NCBI RefSeq assembly: GCF_014648075.1
Contig: NZ_BMQK01000003.1
Location: 62,001-126,000 of the forward strand
DNA from: Streptomyces ruber
Lineage (GTDB): Bacteria > Actinomycetota > Actinomycetes > Streptomycetales > Streptomycetaceae
Direction of reading: 5' to 3'
DNA length: 64,000 nt
Shown: positions 56,381 to 64,000 of the stretch, piece after piece
Layout: each line of letters starts with the position of its first letter
Position numbering within the stretch: the stretch's first letter is position 1
Position numbers and translations under genes: made by a program
The notes under the pieces: model-generated
The model's database searches: none
Seen by the model: only the letters and a program-made list of their open reading frames with translations
Told to the model about the DNA's origin: nothing

Positions 56381-58759
56381 ATGGTGACGGCTCCGCGTGG
56401 CCCCGAGCGGACGGACCCGGCCGGTGACGCCCTGGCCGTGGTCGACGCGCACGGCACCGTGACGGGCTGGAGCGAGGGGGCGCGCCGGCTGAGCGGCTAC
56501 CCGGCCGCCGAGGTCACCGGCCGGCCCGTGACCGATCTGGTGGACCCGGGGGGCGGCGATCCGGCCGGGGCGTGGCGGAGCCTGTGCGGGGGCGGCGCCG
56601 CGACGGTGGTCCTGCGCCACCGGGACGGACACCGGACGGATCTCACGGTCCGGGCGTGTCCCGTACGGGGCGGGCGGCCCGCCTATGTGATCAGCGCGGT
56701 GCCGGACGACCGTGAGCGCCTCCTGGTCGAGGCGGTCTTCCGGCAGGCCTCCATGCCGATGTCCGTCTTCGACACCGAGCAGCGCTACCTCCGTATGAAC
56801 GACGCGGCCAGCCGGGTCCTCGAGCGGCCGGAGTCGGAGCTGAGGCACCGGCCCTTCTTCCCGGACACCGCGGAGGACGCCAGTTTCCTGCGCCACCTGC
56901 GGCTGGTGGTGGAGACCGGGCGGCCGGTCCACTGGGAGAGCCGGACGAGCGGGCCGACCGGACGGCGCATGTACGCCTGGAACATCGAGATGTGGCCGGT
57001 GCGCGACTCCTCGGGCGAAGTGATCGGTACCGCGCTCGCCGCCCAGGACAGCAGCGAGCAGTACCTGGCCCGGCAGCGGCTGGCCATCCTGAACGAGGCC
57101 GCCGACGCGCTCGGCACCCAGCTGGACGTGACCCACACCGCCGAGGAACTGGTCGGCCTGGTCGTGCCCCGGTTCGCGGACGTCGCGGCCGTGGACCTCC
57201 TCGAATCGGTGCTCAGCGGCGAGGAGCCGCCCTCGGGCGTCGTCGGCGGTGAGGCGAAGCTGTGCCGGGTCGCCCACCACTCCCTCGGCTCCCCGCTGCC
57301 GCGCCCCCTGACGGAACTGGGCGCGGTGGAGAGCCACCCGCCGACCTCGCCGCCCGCGCGTGCGCTGGCCTCCGGCGAGATCGTGCTCGCCCGGACCGGG
57401 ACCCCCGACGTCGACGACTGGCTGGAGCGGCGGGCCGTCCGGCGCCCCTGGCTGAGCGGGTGGCGGGGCCGGGACCTGTCCCTGATGGCGGTGCCCCTGG
57501 TGGCGCGGGGCACGACGCTGGGCGTGGCCATGTTCGCCCGGACGCTGCGGCCCGAGCAGCCCGTCGCCTTCGACCGCCACGACGTGTCGCTGGCGCAGGA
57601 GCTGGCCAGCCGGGCCGCCGTGTGCGCGGACAACGCCCGCCGTTACACGCGGGAGCGGACCACCGCACTGGCCCTGCAGCGCAGTCTGCTGCCGCAGGCC
57701 CTCACGGGCCAGGTGGCCGTCGAGATCGCGTCCCGGTACCAGCCCGCGCTGTCGCAGGCCGGCGTGGGCGGCGACTGGTTCGACGTGATCCCGCTGTCCG
57801 GCACCCGGGTGGCGCTGGTCGTCGGCGACGTCGTGGGCCACGGCATCCACGCCTCCGTGACCATGGGCCGGCTCCGTACGGCCGTGTGGACGCTGGCCGA
57901 CGTCGACCTGCCGCCGGACGAGTTGCTCACCCACCTCGACGACCTGGTCGGACACCTCGCGACCGACGAGAGCCGGGAGACCGGGGAGATCGCGGCGACC
58001 TGCCTGTACGCCGTCTACGACCCGGTGTCCCGGCGCTGCACGCTCGCCTCCGCCGGCCATCCTCCGCCCGTCGTCCGGCTGCCCGAGGGCAGCGTACGGA
58101 TCGTCGAGGTGTCCGCCGGTCCGATGCTCGGGGTCGGCGGGCTGCCGTTCGAGGCGACCGAGATCCAGCTTCCGGAGGGCTGCCTGCTGGCCCTGTACAC
58201 CGACGGGCTGGTCGAGGGCCGCGAGCTCGACGTGGACTCGGGCCTGCGGGCCCTGTGCGCCGCCCTCGAGGCCCCCGCCGAGGACCTCGACGACCTGTGC
58301 GACACCGTGCTGCGTACCTGTCTGCCGGACACCCCCACCGACGACGTGGCCCTGCTGATCGCCCGCACCGAGGCCCTGGACGCGGACCGGGTGGCCGTCT
58401 GGGACATGCCCGCCGACCCGGCGATGGTCGCCACCGCCCGTCAGCACACCGTCGAGCAGCTCGCCCGCTGGGGCCTGGAGGAGGTGGCCTTCGTCACCGA
58501 GCTGGTGGTGAGCGAACTGGTCACCAACGCCATCCGCTACGGCGGTGCCCCCATCCAGTTGCGGCTCATCCGCGACAACTCGCTGATCTGCGAGGTCTCC
58601 GACGCCAGCAGCACCTCACCGCATCTGCGGCGGGCCCGCACCTACGACGAGGGCGGCCGGGGACTCCTCCTGGTCGCCCAGCTCACCGACCGCTGGGGCA
58701 CCCGCCCGAACCGCAACGGCAAGACCATCTGGGCGGAGCAGTCGCTGCCGGGGGTATGA
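56381..58759 (+). CDS. SpoIIE-type PP2C phosphatase with PAS, GAF and ATPase domains
   Basis: A 792-residue signalling protein (start uncertain; ATG 56381 used, ATG 56348 is also possible). Two PAS domains (residues about 18-95, AVVDAHGTVTGWSEGARRLSGYPAAEVTGRPV; and 120-220) are followed by a GAF-like domain (245-425), a SpoIIE phosphatase domain (430-645; VGGDWFDVIPLSGTRVALVVGDVVGHGIHA and YTDGLVEGRELDVDSGL) and a C-terminal HATPase kinase-like domain (about 665-790; VSELVTNAIRYGGAPIQLRL). Such proteins act on anti-anti-sigma factors. The ATPase keeps N and G boxes, so it may act as an anti-sigma kinase as well. Confidence 0.93.
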   Translation: MVTAPRGPERTDPAGDALAVVDAHGTVTGWSEGARRLSGYPAAEVTGRPVTDLVDPGGGDPAGAWRSLCGGGAATVVLRHRDGHRTDLTVRACPVRGGRPAYVISAVPDDRERLLVEAVFRQASMPMSVFDTEQRYLRMNDAASRVLERPESELRHRPFFPDTAEDASFLRHLRLVVETGRPVHWESRTSGPTGRRMYAWNIEMWPVRDSSGEVIGTALAAQDSSEQYLARQRLAILNEAADALGTQLDVTHTAEELVGLVVPRFADVAAVDLLESVLSGEEPPSGVVGGEAKLCRVAHHSLGSPLPRPLTELGAVESHPPTSPPARALASGEIVLARTGTPDVDDWLERRAVRRPWLSGWRGRDLSLMAVPLVARGTTLGVAMFARTLRPEQPVAFDRHDVSLAQELASRAAVCADNARRYTRERTTALALQRSLLPQALTGQVAVEIASRYQPALSQAGVGGDWFDVIPLSGTRVALVVGDVVGHGIHASVTMGRLRTAVWTLADVDLPPDELLTHLDDLVGHLATDESRETGEIAATCLYAVYDPVSRRCTLASAGHPPPVVRLPEGSVRIVEVSAGPMLGVGGLPFEATEIQLPEGCLLALYTDGLVEGRELDVDSGLRALCAALEAPAEDLDDLCDTVLRTCLPDTPTDDVALLIARTEALDADRVAVWDMPADPAMVATARQHTVEQLARWGLEEVAFVTELVVSELVTNAIRYGGAPIQLRLIRDNSLICEVSDASSTSPHLRRARTYDEGGRGLLLVAQLTDRWGTRPNRNGKTIWAEQSLPGV

Positions 58760-58768
58760 GGGCCACGA

Positions 58769-58810
58769 ACGGAGCGGCCCCCTCCGGTGATTCGGAGGGG
58801 GCCGCTCCGT
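58769..58810. terminator. Perfect bidirectional terminator
   Basis: ACGGAGCGGCCCCCTCCG (58769-58786) and CGGAGGGGGCCGCTCCGT (58793-58810) pair without error over 18 positions around a six-base loop. It separates the convergent SpoIIE-type and Old Yellow Enzyme genes. Confidence 0.95.
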
Positions 58811-58828
58811 ACGCGGGCGTCGCAGGCG

Positions 58829-59911
58829 TCAGACCGACCGGTGGTACTGGTGCGGGACGTGCGGCTCGGCGCCGAGCGCGCGGGCGGCGTGCTGCGCGAA
58901 CGACGGGTCGCGCAGCAGCTCGCGGCCCAGCAGCACCGCGTCCGCCTCCCCGTTGACCAGGATCTTCTCGGCCTGCTCGGCCTCCGTGATCAGGCCCACG
59001 GCGGCGACCGGGAGCGAGGTCTCGGCCTTCACGCGCGCGGCGAACTCGACCTGGTAGCCGGGGCCGGTGGGGATGCGCACGCCGGAGGCGTTGCCGCCGG
59101 TCGACACGTCGAGCAGGTCCACGCCGTGGTCCTTCAGCTCGGCGGCGAAGCGCACCGTGTCGTCGGCCGTCCAGCCCCCCTCCTCCAGCCAGTCGGTGGC
59201 CGAGATGCGGAAGAACAGCGGCTTGTCCTCGGGCCACACCTCCCGTACGGCGTCGACGACCTCCAGGGCGAAGCGGACGCGGTTCTCGTACGAGCCGCCG
59301 TACTCGTCGTCGCGCTTGTTGGAGTGCGGGGAGAGGAACTCGTTGATCAGGTAGCCGTGGGCGCCGTGGATCTCGGCGACCTCGAAACCGGCGGCCAGGG
59401 CGCGGCGGGCCGCGTCCGCGAACAGGGCGACGTGCTCGCGGATCTGCTCGACGGTGAGTTCGGCGGGGACCGGGTGGCCCTCCTGGAACGGCACGGCGCT
59501 CGGCGCGAGCGGCTGCCAGCCGTACCCCTCGCCGGCCGCGATCGGCTCGCCGCCCTTCCAGGTGCGCTCGGTCGAGGCCTTGCGGCCGGCGTGCGCGAGC
59601 TGGATGCCGGGGACGGTGTTCTGCGTCCTCAGGAAGTCGGTGATCCGGCGGAAGGCCTCGACCTGGGTGTCGTTCCAGATGCCGAGGTCGTAGGGGGAGA
59701 TACGGCCCTCGGGGCTGACGGCGGTGGCCTCCACGATGATCAGGCCCGTGCCGCCGGTGGCGCGCGCCGCGTAGTGCGCGAAGTGCCAGTCGTTGGGCGC
59801 GCCGGTCTCAGGACCCTCCGGGGCGGCCGAGTACTGGCACATCGGAGGCATCCACACCCGGTTGGGGAAGGTCAGTTCACGCAGGGTGTAGGGCTCGAAG
59901 AGCGCGCTCAC
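58829..59911 (-). CDS. NADH:flavin oxidoreductase (Old Yellow Enzyme, YqjM class)
   Basis: A 360-residue TIM-barrel flavoprotein that reduces activated alkenes. From the GTG at 59911, with GGAG six bases upstream, it reads MSALFEPYTLRELTFPNRVWMPPMCQYSA. The FMN and substrate residues HAGRK (near 106), HGAHGYLINEFLSPHSNKRDDEYGGS (near 170) and GGNASGVRIP (near 260) fit YqjM-like members. It is divergent from an ArsR-type regulator with palindromes between them. Confidence 0.95.
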   Translation of the reverse strand: MSALFEPYTLRELTFPNRVWMPPMCQYSAAPEGPETGAPNDWHFAHYAARATGGTGLIIVEATAVSPEGRISPYDLGIWNDTQVEAFRRITDFLRTQNTVPGIQLAHAGRKASTERTWKGGEPIAAGEGYGWQPLAPSAVPFQEGHPVPAELTVEQIREHVALFADAARRALAAGFEVAEIHGAHGYLINEFLSPHSNKRDDEYGGSYENRVRFALEVVDAVREVWPEDKPLFFRISATDWLEEGGWTADDTVRFAAELKDHGVDLLDVSTGGNASGVRIPTGPGYQVEFAARVKAETSLPVAAVGLITEAEQAEKILVNGEADAVLLGRELLRDPSFAQHAARALGAEPHVPHQYHRSV

Positions 59912-59942
59912 GGCAGACTCCGTTCGTGTGGGGGACCGGGGT

Positions 59943-59994
59943 ATCGTTCGTACGATAGTCATCGTAGTACGGCGGATGTCAAACTACGATGACT
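59943..59994. promoter_or_regulatory. Operator region with two palindromes
   Basis: ATCGT, four bases, ACGAT form a short palindrome at 59943-59956. Directly next to it, AGTCATCGTAG (59957-59967) and CTACGATGACT (59984-59994) are perfect 11-bp inverted repeats with a 16-bp spacer. The ATCGTA core repeats throughout. This is the likely operator for the adjacent ArsR-type regulator controlling the reductase. Confidence 0.7.
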
Positions 59995-60080
59995 CTCGTA
60001 CAATGAACGGCCATGAGGAATCCCATGAGGGATCCCGGAATACGCCCGGAGACACCCGCCCCGGACGAAGTGGAGCCGCC

Positions 60081-60488
60081 GTGACGACCCCCGCCCCTGT
60101 CAGTGCAGGCAGCCGCGATCTGCCGCACCCGCCGCGCGAGGAGATCCGCCTGGAGGGCGTGCTGCAGGCCCTGTCGGATCCGATGCGGCTCCGGATCGTG
60201 CGGGAGCTCGCCGCCGTCGGCGACGAACTCTCCTGTTCGCAGTTCGACCTGCCGGTCACCAAGTCCACGAGCACGCACCACTTCCGCGTGCTGCGCGAGA
60301 CCGGGGTGATCCGGCAGGTCTACCGGGGCACCGCGAAACTGAACGGCCTGCGCGAGGACGACCTGGACGACCTGTTCCCCGGTCTCCTCGCCGGCGTCCT
60401 CGACGCGGCCGCCCGCCAGGACGCCCGCCTCGGGAGCGGGCCGGCCCTTCCGTCAGGCCACGCCGCCCCGCGCCGCGGCCAGCAGTGA
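60081..60488 (+). CDS. ArsR-type helix-turn-helix regulator
   Basis: A 135-residue regulator from the GTG at 60081, preceded by GGAG with a five-base gap; upstream ATGs at 60003 and 59976 keep the frame but would put the operator palindromes inside or next to the coding region. The DNA-binding domain spans residues about 25-95 (LQALSDPMRLRIVRELAAVGDELSCSQFDLPVTKSTSTHHFRVLRETGVIRQVYRGTAKLNGL). Inducer unknown; no paired metal-binding Cys are evident. Its last 36 bp overlap the opposing ferredoxin reductase gene. Confidence 0.88.
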   Translation: MTTPAPVSAGSRDLPHPPREEIRLEGVLQALSDPMRLRIVRELAAVGDELSCSQFDLPVTKSTSTHHFRVLRETGVIRQVYRGTAKLNGLREDDLDDLFPGLLAGVLDAAARQDARLGSGPALPSGHAAPRRGQQ

Positions 60489-61814
60489 GGTCCAGTCGGA
60501 CAGCTTGACCACGCTCCGCCCGAGCGACGCCCCGAGCTCCGCCTCGGCGCGCTCGATCGCCTGCCAGCCGGACCAGTCCACGGGCGTGCGCCCCTCGGCC
60601 CGCAGGACGGCGAGCGGATCGTCCGGCAGCTCGCGCCGTACGAGCGCGGGCGCGTCCGCGAGCAGCGAGGCCACCGTCTCCTTGGCGCAGGGCCGGTTGG
60701 TGCCGATCACTCCGGTCGGGCCCCGCTTGATCCACCCGGCCACGTACTCGCCCGGCGCGACCACGCCCTCGCGCAGCACCCGCCCGGCCAGGTGCGGCAC
60801 CGTGCCGCGCCCGGCGTCGAACGGCAGCCCCTCCAGCGGCACCCCGCGGTACCCCACGGACCGCAGCACGAGCTGGGCCTCGATCTCCTCGAACCGCCCG
60901 GTGCCGGTCACCCCGCCGCGGCCGTCCGGCTCCGTCCGCTCGAAACGCACCGCGCCCACCCGGTCCCCGCCGGCGTCGTCCGGCAGGAACGCCACGGGCC
61001 GCAGGAAGAAGCGCAGCCGCAGGCGGTGCCGGGGCGGGGGCGCGCCGGGGGCGGCCGCGCCCGCCCAGTCGCGCAGCACCTCCACGTTGCGGCGCAGGGG
61101 GCCGGGGAGGGCCGCCGGGTCGCCGTACCCGGGGTCGAGCTCCAGGTCCGCCCGCTCGACGGTGACCCGGGTGTCCGGCAGGGTCCCCAGTTCGCGCAGC
61201 TCCTTGGTGGTGAAGCGGGCCTGGGACGGGCCGCGCCGCCCCACCATGTGGACCTCGGTGACCTCGCTGGCGGCGAGCGCGCTGAGCGCGGCCTGGGGCA
61301 TGTCGGTGGGGCTCAGCTCGGTGACGCCCCGCGCCAGCATCCGGGTCACGTCCACCGCGACGTTGCCGACGCCGATCACCACCGCCGTGCGCGCCCCGCT
61401 CAGGAAGGTGTCCGCGACGCAGTCCGGGTGCGCGCTGTACCAGGACACGAACTCCGTCGCCGACCAGCTGCCGCGCAGCTCCTCGCCGGGGATGCCGAGC
61501 CGGCGGTCGGTGGCGGCCCCCACGCAGTACACGACCGCGTGGTACAGCTCGCGCAGCCGGGCGGCCGGCAGCCCCGCCGGGCCGATCTCCACCCCGCCCA
61601 GGAAGCGCACCCGGTCGTGCTCCAGCACGGTGCGCAGGGTGTTCTGCAGCGACTTGATCTTCTCGTGGTCCGGCGCGACGCCGTAGCGCACCAGGCCGTA
61701 CGGGCACGGCAGCCGGTCCAGCACGTCGACGCGTACCGCGGGGTCCTGCTGGACGAGGCTCTGGGCGGAGTAGACCCCGCTCGGTCCCGAGCCGACGACG
61801 GCGACACGCAGCAC
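60453..61814 (-). CDS. Ferredoxin/adrenodoxin-type NADP reductase
   Basis: A 453-residue FAD enzyme that moves electrons between NADPH and ferredoxin, like FprA. The FAD motif VAVVGSGPSGVYSAQSL is at residues 4-20, PYGLVRYGVAPDHEKIKSLQ near residue 40, the NADP motif VVIGVGNVAVDVTRML near residue 145 and the C-terminal GWIKRGPTGVIGTNRPCAKETV near residue 380. The start ATG is at 61814. It may serve cytochrome P450 or other ferredoxin-using enzymes elsewhere. Confidence 0.95.
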   Translation of the reverse strand: MLRVAVVGSGPSGVYSAQSLVQQDPAVRVDVLDRLPCPYGLVRYGVAPDHEKIKSLQNTLRTVLEHDRVRFLGGVEIGPAGLPAARLRELYHAVVYCVGAATDRRLGIPGEELRGSWSATEFVSWYSAHPDCVADTFLSGARTAVVIGVGNVAVDVTRMLARGVTELSPTDMPQAALSALAASEVTEVHMVGRRGPSQARFTTKELRELGTLPDTRVTVERADLELDPGYGDPAALPGPLRRNVEVLRDWAGAAAPGAPPPRHRLRLRFFLRPVAFLPDDAGGDRVGAVRFERTEPDGRGGVTGTGRFEEIEAQLVLRSVGYRGVPLEGLPFDAGRGTVPHLAGRVLREGVVAPGEYVAGWIKRGPTGVIGTNRPCAKETVASLLADAPALVRRELPDDPLAVLRAEGRTPVDWSGWQAIERAEAELGASLGRSVVKLSDWTSLLAAARGGVA

Positions 61815-62135
61815 TGCGGAGCTCCTTACGGGAGGAGATCGCTGATGCCTTCAGCATCGCACCGCACCGGGCGGCGGGGGAGAGGGCGCGAAGGCGGTAC
61901 GCCATACGCGCGCGGAGCCGGTGCGGCGGGCGGTGCGGCGGGTGGCGCGGGCGTCGTACGGGGGCCGCTGCGCTGACGGGGTGCGGTGGGCGGCCTTGGC
62001 GTGCGTGCCTCTTCGTTCACGGTGTGATCATTCACTTACGTTCCATAGGTGACGGTTGGAGCATTTCTGAATCTTTCTGATCGAAATTGGCCGGATAGTG
62101 CGGGTGGTGATGGCGGCGACGGGGGCGACGTCCAC

Positions 62136-62624
62136 GTGTGGCCCGCGTGGCAGGTGCGCGACCGGGCCGGGGTCGCGGTGTGGTTCCACGCCCGGCTGGC
62201 CTTCGCCGACGGCGCCCGCGTCGACGCGCTCGCGGTGGCGGCCGGGGGGCGGGTCTCCCTCGAGGAGGTGCGCTCCGAGCCGCCCCTGGCACTCGACGAC
62301 CTGGCCCTGCTGGCCGACTGGCTCGAGGGGCCGCTCTTCGAGGCGTGCGTCGTGGCCCGGTCGGGGCCGCCCGGACCACCCGGCGACCCCCGAGGAGCGC
62401 GCGGGCCGGAGGACGCGGTCTCACGGCACGTCCGGCCCGGCTGGCCGCGCGGTGCCGAGGGGCGCCGCAGGGTCGCCGAGGAGTACCGCGCGGCCCAGGA
62501 GCGGGGCGCCGACCCCGTGCTCGCCGTGATGTGCGCGACCGGCCACAGCCGCCGCAGGTCGCTCAGGCTGATCGCGGGCGCGCGCGACGCCGGACTGCTG
62601 GCGCCCCGCCACGTACGCCGCTGA
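62136..62624 (+). CDS. DUF6214-type hypothetical protein
   Basis: From the GTG at 62136 it reads MWPAWQVRDRAGVAVWFHARLAFADGARVDALAVAAGGRVSLEEV, with PPLALDDLALLADWLEGPLFEACVV and a C-terminus RRVAEEYRAAQERGADPVLAVMCATGHSRRRSLRLIAGARDAGLL, which resembles a small helical DNA-binding end. I recall this as DUF6214. The frame is open from a GTG at 62049, but the codons at 62055-62105 are AT-ended, unlike real coding here, so the downstream start is preferred. Function unknown. Confidence 0.7.
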   Translation: MWPAWQVRDRAGVAVWFHARLAFADGARVDALAVAAGGRVSLEEVRSEPPLALDDLALLADWLEGPLFEACVVARSGPPGPPGDPRGARGPEDAVSRHVRPGWPRGAEGRRRVAEEYRAAQERGADPVLAVMCATGHSRRRSLRLIAGARDAGLLAPRHVRR

Positions 62625-62630
62625 GGTCAC

Positions 62631-62655
62631 CCGGCGCGCCGCGGCCGGGCGCCGG
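62631..62655. terminator. Hairpin between convergent genes
   Basis: CCGGCGC (62631-62637) pairs perfectly with GCGCCGG (62649-62655) with an 11-base loop, between the DUF6214 and DUF305 stops. Confidence 0.45.
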
Positions 62656-62660
62656 CCGTC

Positions 62661-63335
62661 TCACGGCATCCGGCGCATCCGGCTGATCTCGGACGTCTGC
62701 TGCGCGATGACGTCGTCGGCCATCTCCTCGATCCGGATGTTGTTGCCCTGTGCCTTCACGTCCGTGGCCATGGTGACCGCGCCGTCGTGATGCGTGATCA
62801 TCAGTTTCAGGAACAGCTCGTCGAAGGCCTCGCCCCGCGCCGCGCGCAGCTTTTCCAGCTGGGCCTCGGTCGCCATGCCGGGCATCGTCCCGTGATCGTG
62901 GGCGTGACCGTCCGGACCGCCCTGCTTGTCCTCGCCGTTCGATTTCAGCCAGCTCTCCATCATGGCGATCTCCGGCTGCTGCGCGGCCGTGATCCGCTCG
63001 GCGAGCCGCTTCACCTTGTCCGAATCGGCGCGCTCGGGGACGAGTCCGGCCATCTCCAGGGCCTGGCCGTGGTGCTCGATCATCATCCGGGCGTAGGCGA
63101 AGTCCGCCGAGTTGGGCGAGTCGTCCTCGGCGCGCCGCTTCTGCGCGTCGGCGGCGGAAAGGGTCTCGGCGGCCTCGCCCGGCAGGCCGGGAGCGATCAC
63201 CGACGGGCCGGCCGCCCTGGCCGGATCCCTGTCCCCGCCGGAGTCCGGCCCGGAGTCGCAGCCCGCGAGCACGAGGACGGCGGCCGTCAGCGAGGCGGCG
63301 ATCAGCGGTGCACGGGACGTGCGGCGAACGAGCAC
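62661..63335 (-). CDS. DUF305 lipoprotein
   Basis: A 224-residue exported protein. The signal peptide ends in lipobox LAGC near residue 26. The two DUF305 halves read SADFAYARMMIEHHGQALEMAGLVPE near residue 76 and FLKLMITHHDGAVTMATDVKAQGNN near residue 170, with HH pairs and a short GHAHDHGTMPGM metal-binding-like linker. It is similar to, but shorter in its linker than, the island copy at 33386. The next gene (LVIVD protein) is divergent and is often its neighbour. Confidence 0.9.
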   Translation of the reverse strand: MLVRRTSRAPLIAASLTAAVLVLAGCDSGPDSGGDRDPARAAGPSVIAPGLPGEAAETLSAADAQKRRAEDDSPNSADFAYARMMIEHHGQALEMAGLVPERADSDKVKRLAERITAAQQPEIAMMESWLKSNGEDKQGGPDGHAHDHGTMPGMATEAQLEKLRAARGEAFDELFLKLMITHHDGAVTMATDVKAQGNNIRIEEMADDVIAQQTSEISRMRRMP

Positions 63336-63530
63336 AGTGGCCTCCGGATGGGCACAGAACTGACGGACCCCTTGCGAATGTTGCTCACCGGTCTAGCACG
63401 GTTGCACGCGCGAGTGATCAGAAGAATTCGTTACAGGTGCGTTTCCATCTGTTGATCTGAGCATGCCGAAGACGATACTTCCGGTGGTCCGTGAACCGTT
63501 CATCTGCGAACGGCTACAAGGGAGGACGCA

Positions 63531-64000
63531 GTGACCCTGTTGAACGACCCGCGAACGCGGCGCAGACGCCTGGGAGTCGCCGCCACGGCGGCCGGGCTGC
63601 TCGCCGCGCTGCTCACGGCGGCCCCGGCGGCCGCGACCCCCGACCCCGGGGACGCCCCCGTCGGAAGGACGGAGGTCTCGAAGAACGACGTCAACGAGGC
63701 ACGGAAGGCGATCGAGAACGGGGAGATACCCGGGGTGGACGAGATCGTCCACTCCGCCAACATCGAGCACGTCGCCAACGTCCCCAAGGACGCGCTGCCC
63801 GGCACCAACTCGGACCTGGCCTTCCAGGGCAAGTACGCCTTCGCCGGCAACTACGACGGCTTCCGCATCTTCGACATCAGCAACCCGAAGAAGCCCAGGA
63901 CCGTCTCCCAGGTCCTCTGTCCCGGCTCGCAGAACGACATCTCGGTCGACGGCGACCTGCTCTTCCTGTCCACCGACTCCTCGCGCAGCGACAGTTCCTG
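63531..64000 (+). CDS. LVIVD-repeat secreted protein, 3' end cut by window
   Basis: From the GTG at 63531 (GGGAGG eight bases upstream) it reads MTLLNDPRTRRRRLGVAATAAGLLAALLTAAPAAAT, a signal peptide cut near residue 36. The following SANIEHVANVPKDALPGTNSDLAFQGKYAFAGNYDGFRIFDISNPKKP is the start of an LVIVD beta-propeller. About 157 residues are visible and the frame is open at the right edge. It is probably a surface or extracellular protein; function unknown. Confidence 0.85.
   Translation, partial: MTLLNDPRTRRRRLGVAATAAGLLAALLTAAPAAATPDPGDAPVGRTEVSKNDVNEARKAIENGEIPGVDEIVHSANIEHVANVPKDALPGTNSDLAFQGKYAFAGNYDGFRIFDISNPKKPRTVSQVLCPGSQNDISVDGDLLFLSTDSSRSDSS

Overview
The window is chromosomal DNA from a high-GC actinomycete, almost certainly a Streptomyces. 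Support comes from the codon bias (third positions almost all G or C), frequent GTG starts, conservon-type genes (CvnD and CvnB), streptomycete-type DUF families (DUF5709, DUF6153, DUF6214, DUF6397) and a 2-methylisoborneol (earthy odorant) terpene operon. I see no rRNA gene, no complete tRNA gene and no CRISPR array. Domain and family names are from memory of the families; no database search was possible.

Layout. 0-4 kb: D-xylose catabolism, with a ROK repressor (cut by the left edge) and xylulokinase on the minus strand, divergent from xylose isomerase across an operator-like inverted repeat. 4.1-5.4 kb: the 5' parts of two convergent genes (a one-pass membrane protein and an SNF2-type helicase) are joined tail to tail, and both 3' parts are missing. 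5.6-10.8 kb: small proteins, a methyltransferase, an incomplete conservon (cvnD then cvnB), a DUF6397 protein and acyl-CoA thioesterase II. 10.8-25.2 kb: a Ski2-like helicase with DUF3516, a YdjM-like membrane protein, L31 type B, DUF5709, a two-gene heterodimeric ABC exporter, an LD-transpeptidase-like lipoprotein, a MarR regulator divergent from a single-gene ABC exporter, MltG, a flavin monooxygenase and YjbQ.

25.3-34.7 kb: a copper/heavy-metal island. It holds a Cu(I) P-type ATPase fused to a cupredoxin domain and a YHS domain, a plus-strand operon (SHOCT pseudogene, DUF2933, small membrane protein, isoprenylcysteine-methyltransferase-like enzyme, ABC ATPase and permease, DUF6153), and minus-strand secreted proteins (a truncated BNR-type lipoprotein, a DUF305 lipoprotein and a second DUF6153). 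The island lies between two imperfect 43/45-bp direct repeats that resemble the 3' half of a proline tRNA, so it looks like an old integrated element. Just to its right is a heavily frameshifted Tn3-family transposase (34.7-37.9 kb), a HelD-like RNA polymerase-recycling ATPase, and an insertion-sequence relic near 40.2 kb.

41-47 kb: a secreted two-LamG protein, then the 2-methylisoborneol operon: a family 2B encapsulin shell protein, 2-methylisoborneol synthase and geranyl diphosphate C-methyltransferase, in the order expected for a terpene-cyclase nanocompartment. 47.5-64 kb: housekeeping and regulatory genes: HAD phosphatase, Lrp/AsnC regulator divergent from a FUSC transporter, lactonase, CbiX-like protein, N-acetylglucosamine kinase and Ung (4-bp overlap), a BNR-repeat protein, a SpoIIE-type phosphatase with PAS, GAF and ATPase domains, an Old Yellow Enzyme divergent from an ArsR-type regulator, ferredoxin-NADP reductase, DUF6214, a second DUF305 lipoprotein, and the start of an LVIVD-repeat secreted protein cut by the right edge.

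The points most worth a second look are the tRNA-like direct repeats around the copper island, the cupredoxin-CopA-YHS fusion, the encapsulated terpene operon with its altered Asp-rich motif, the double 3' truncation at 4.4 kb, and a 10-bp GGAC(A/C)GGAGC tandem repeat shared by two distant intergenic regions.
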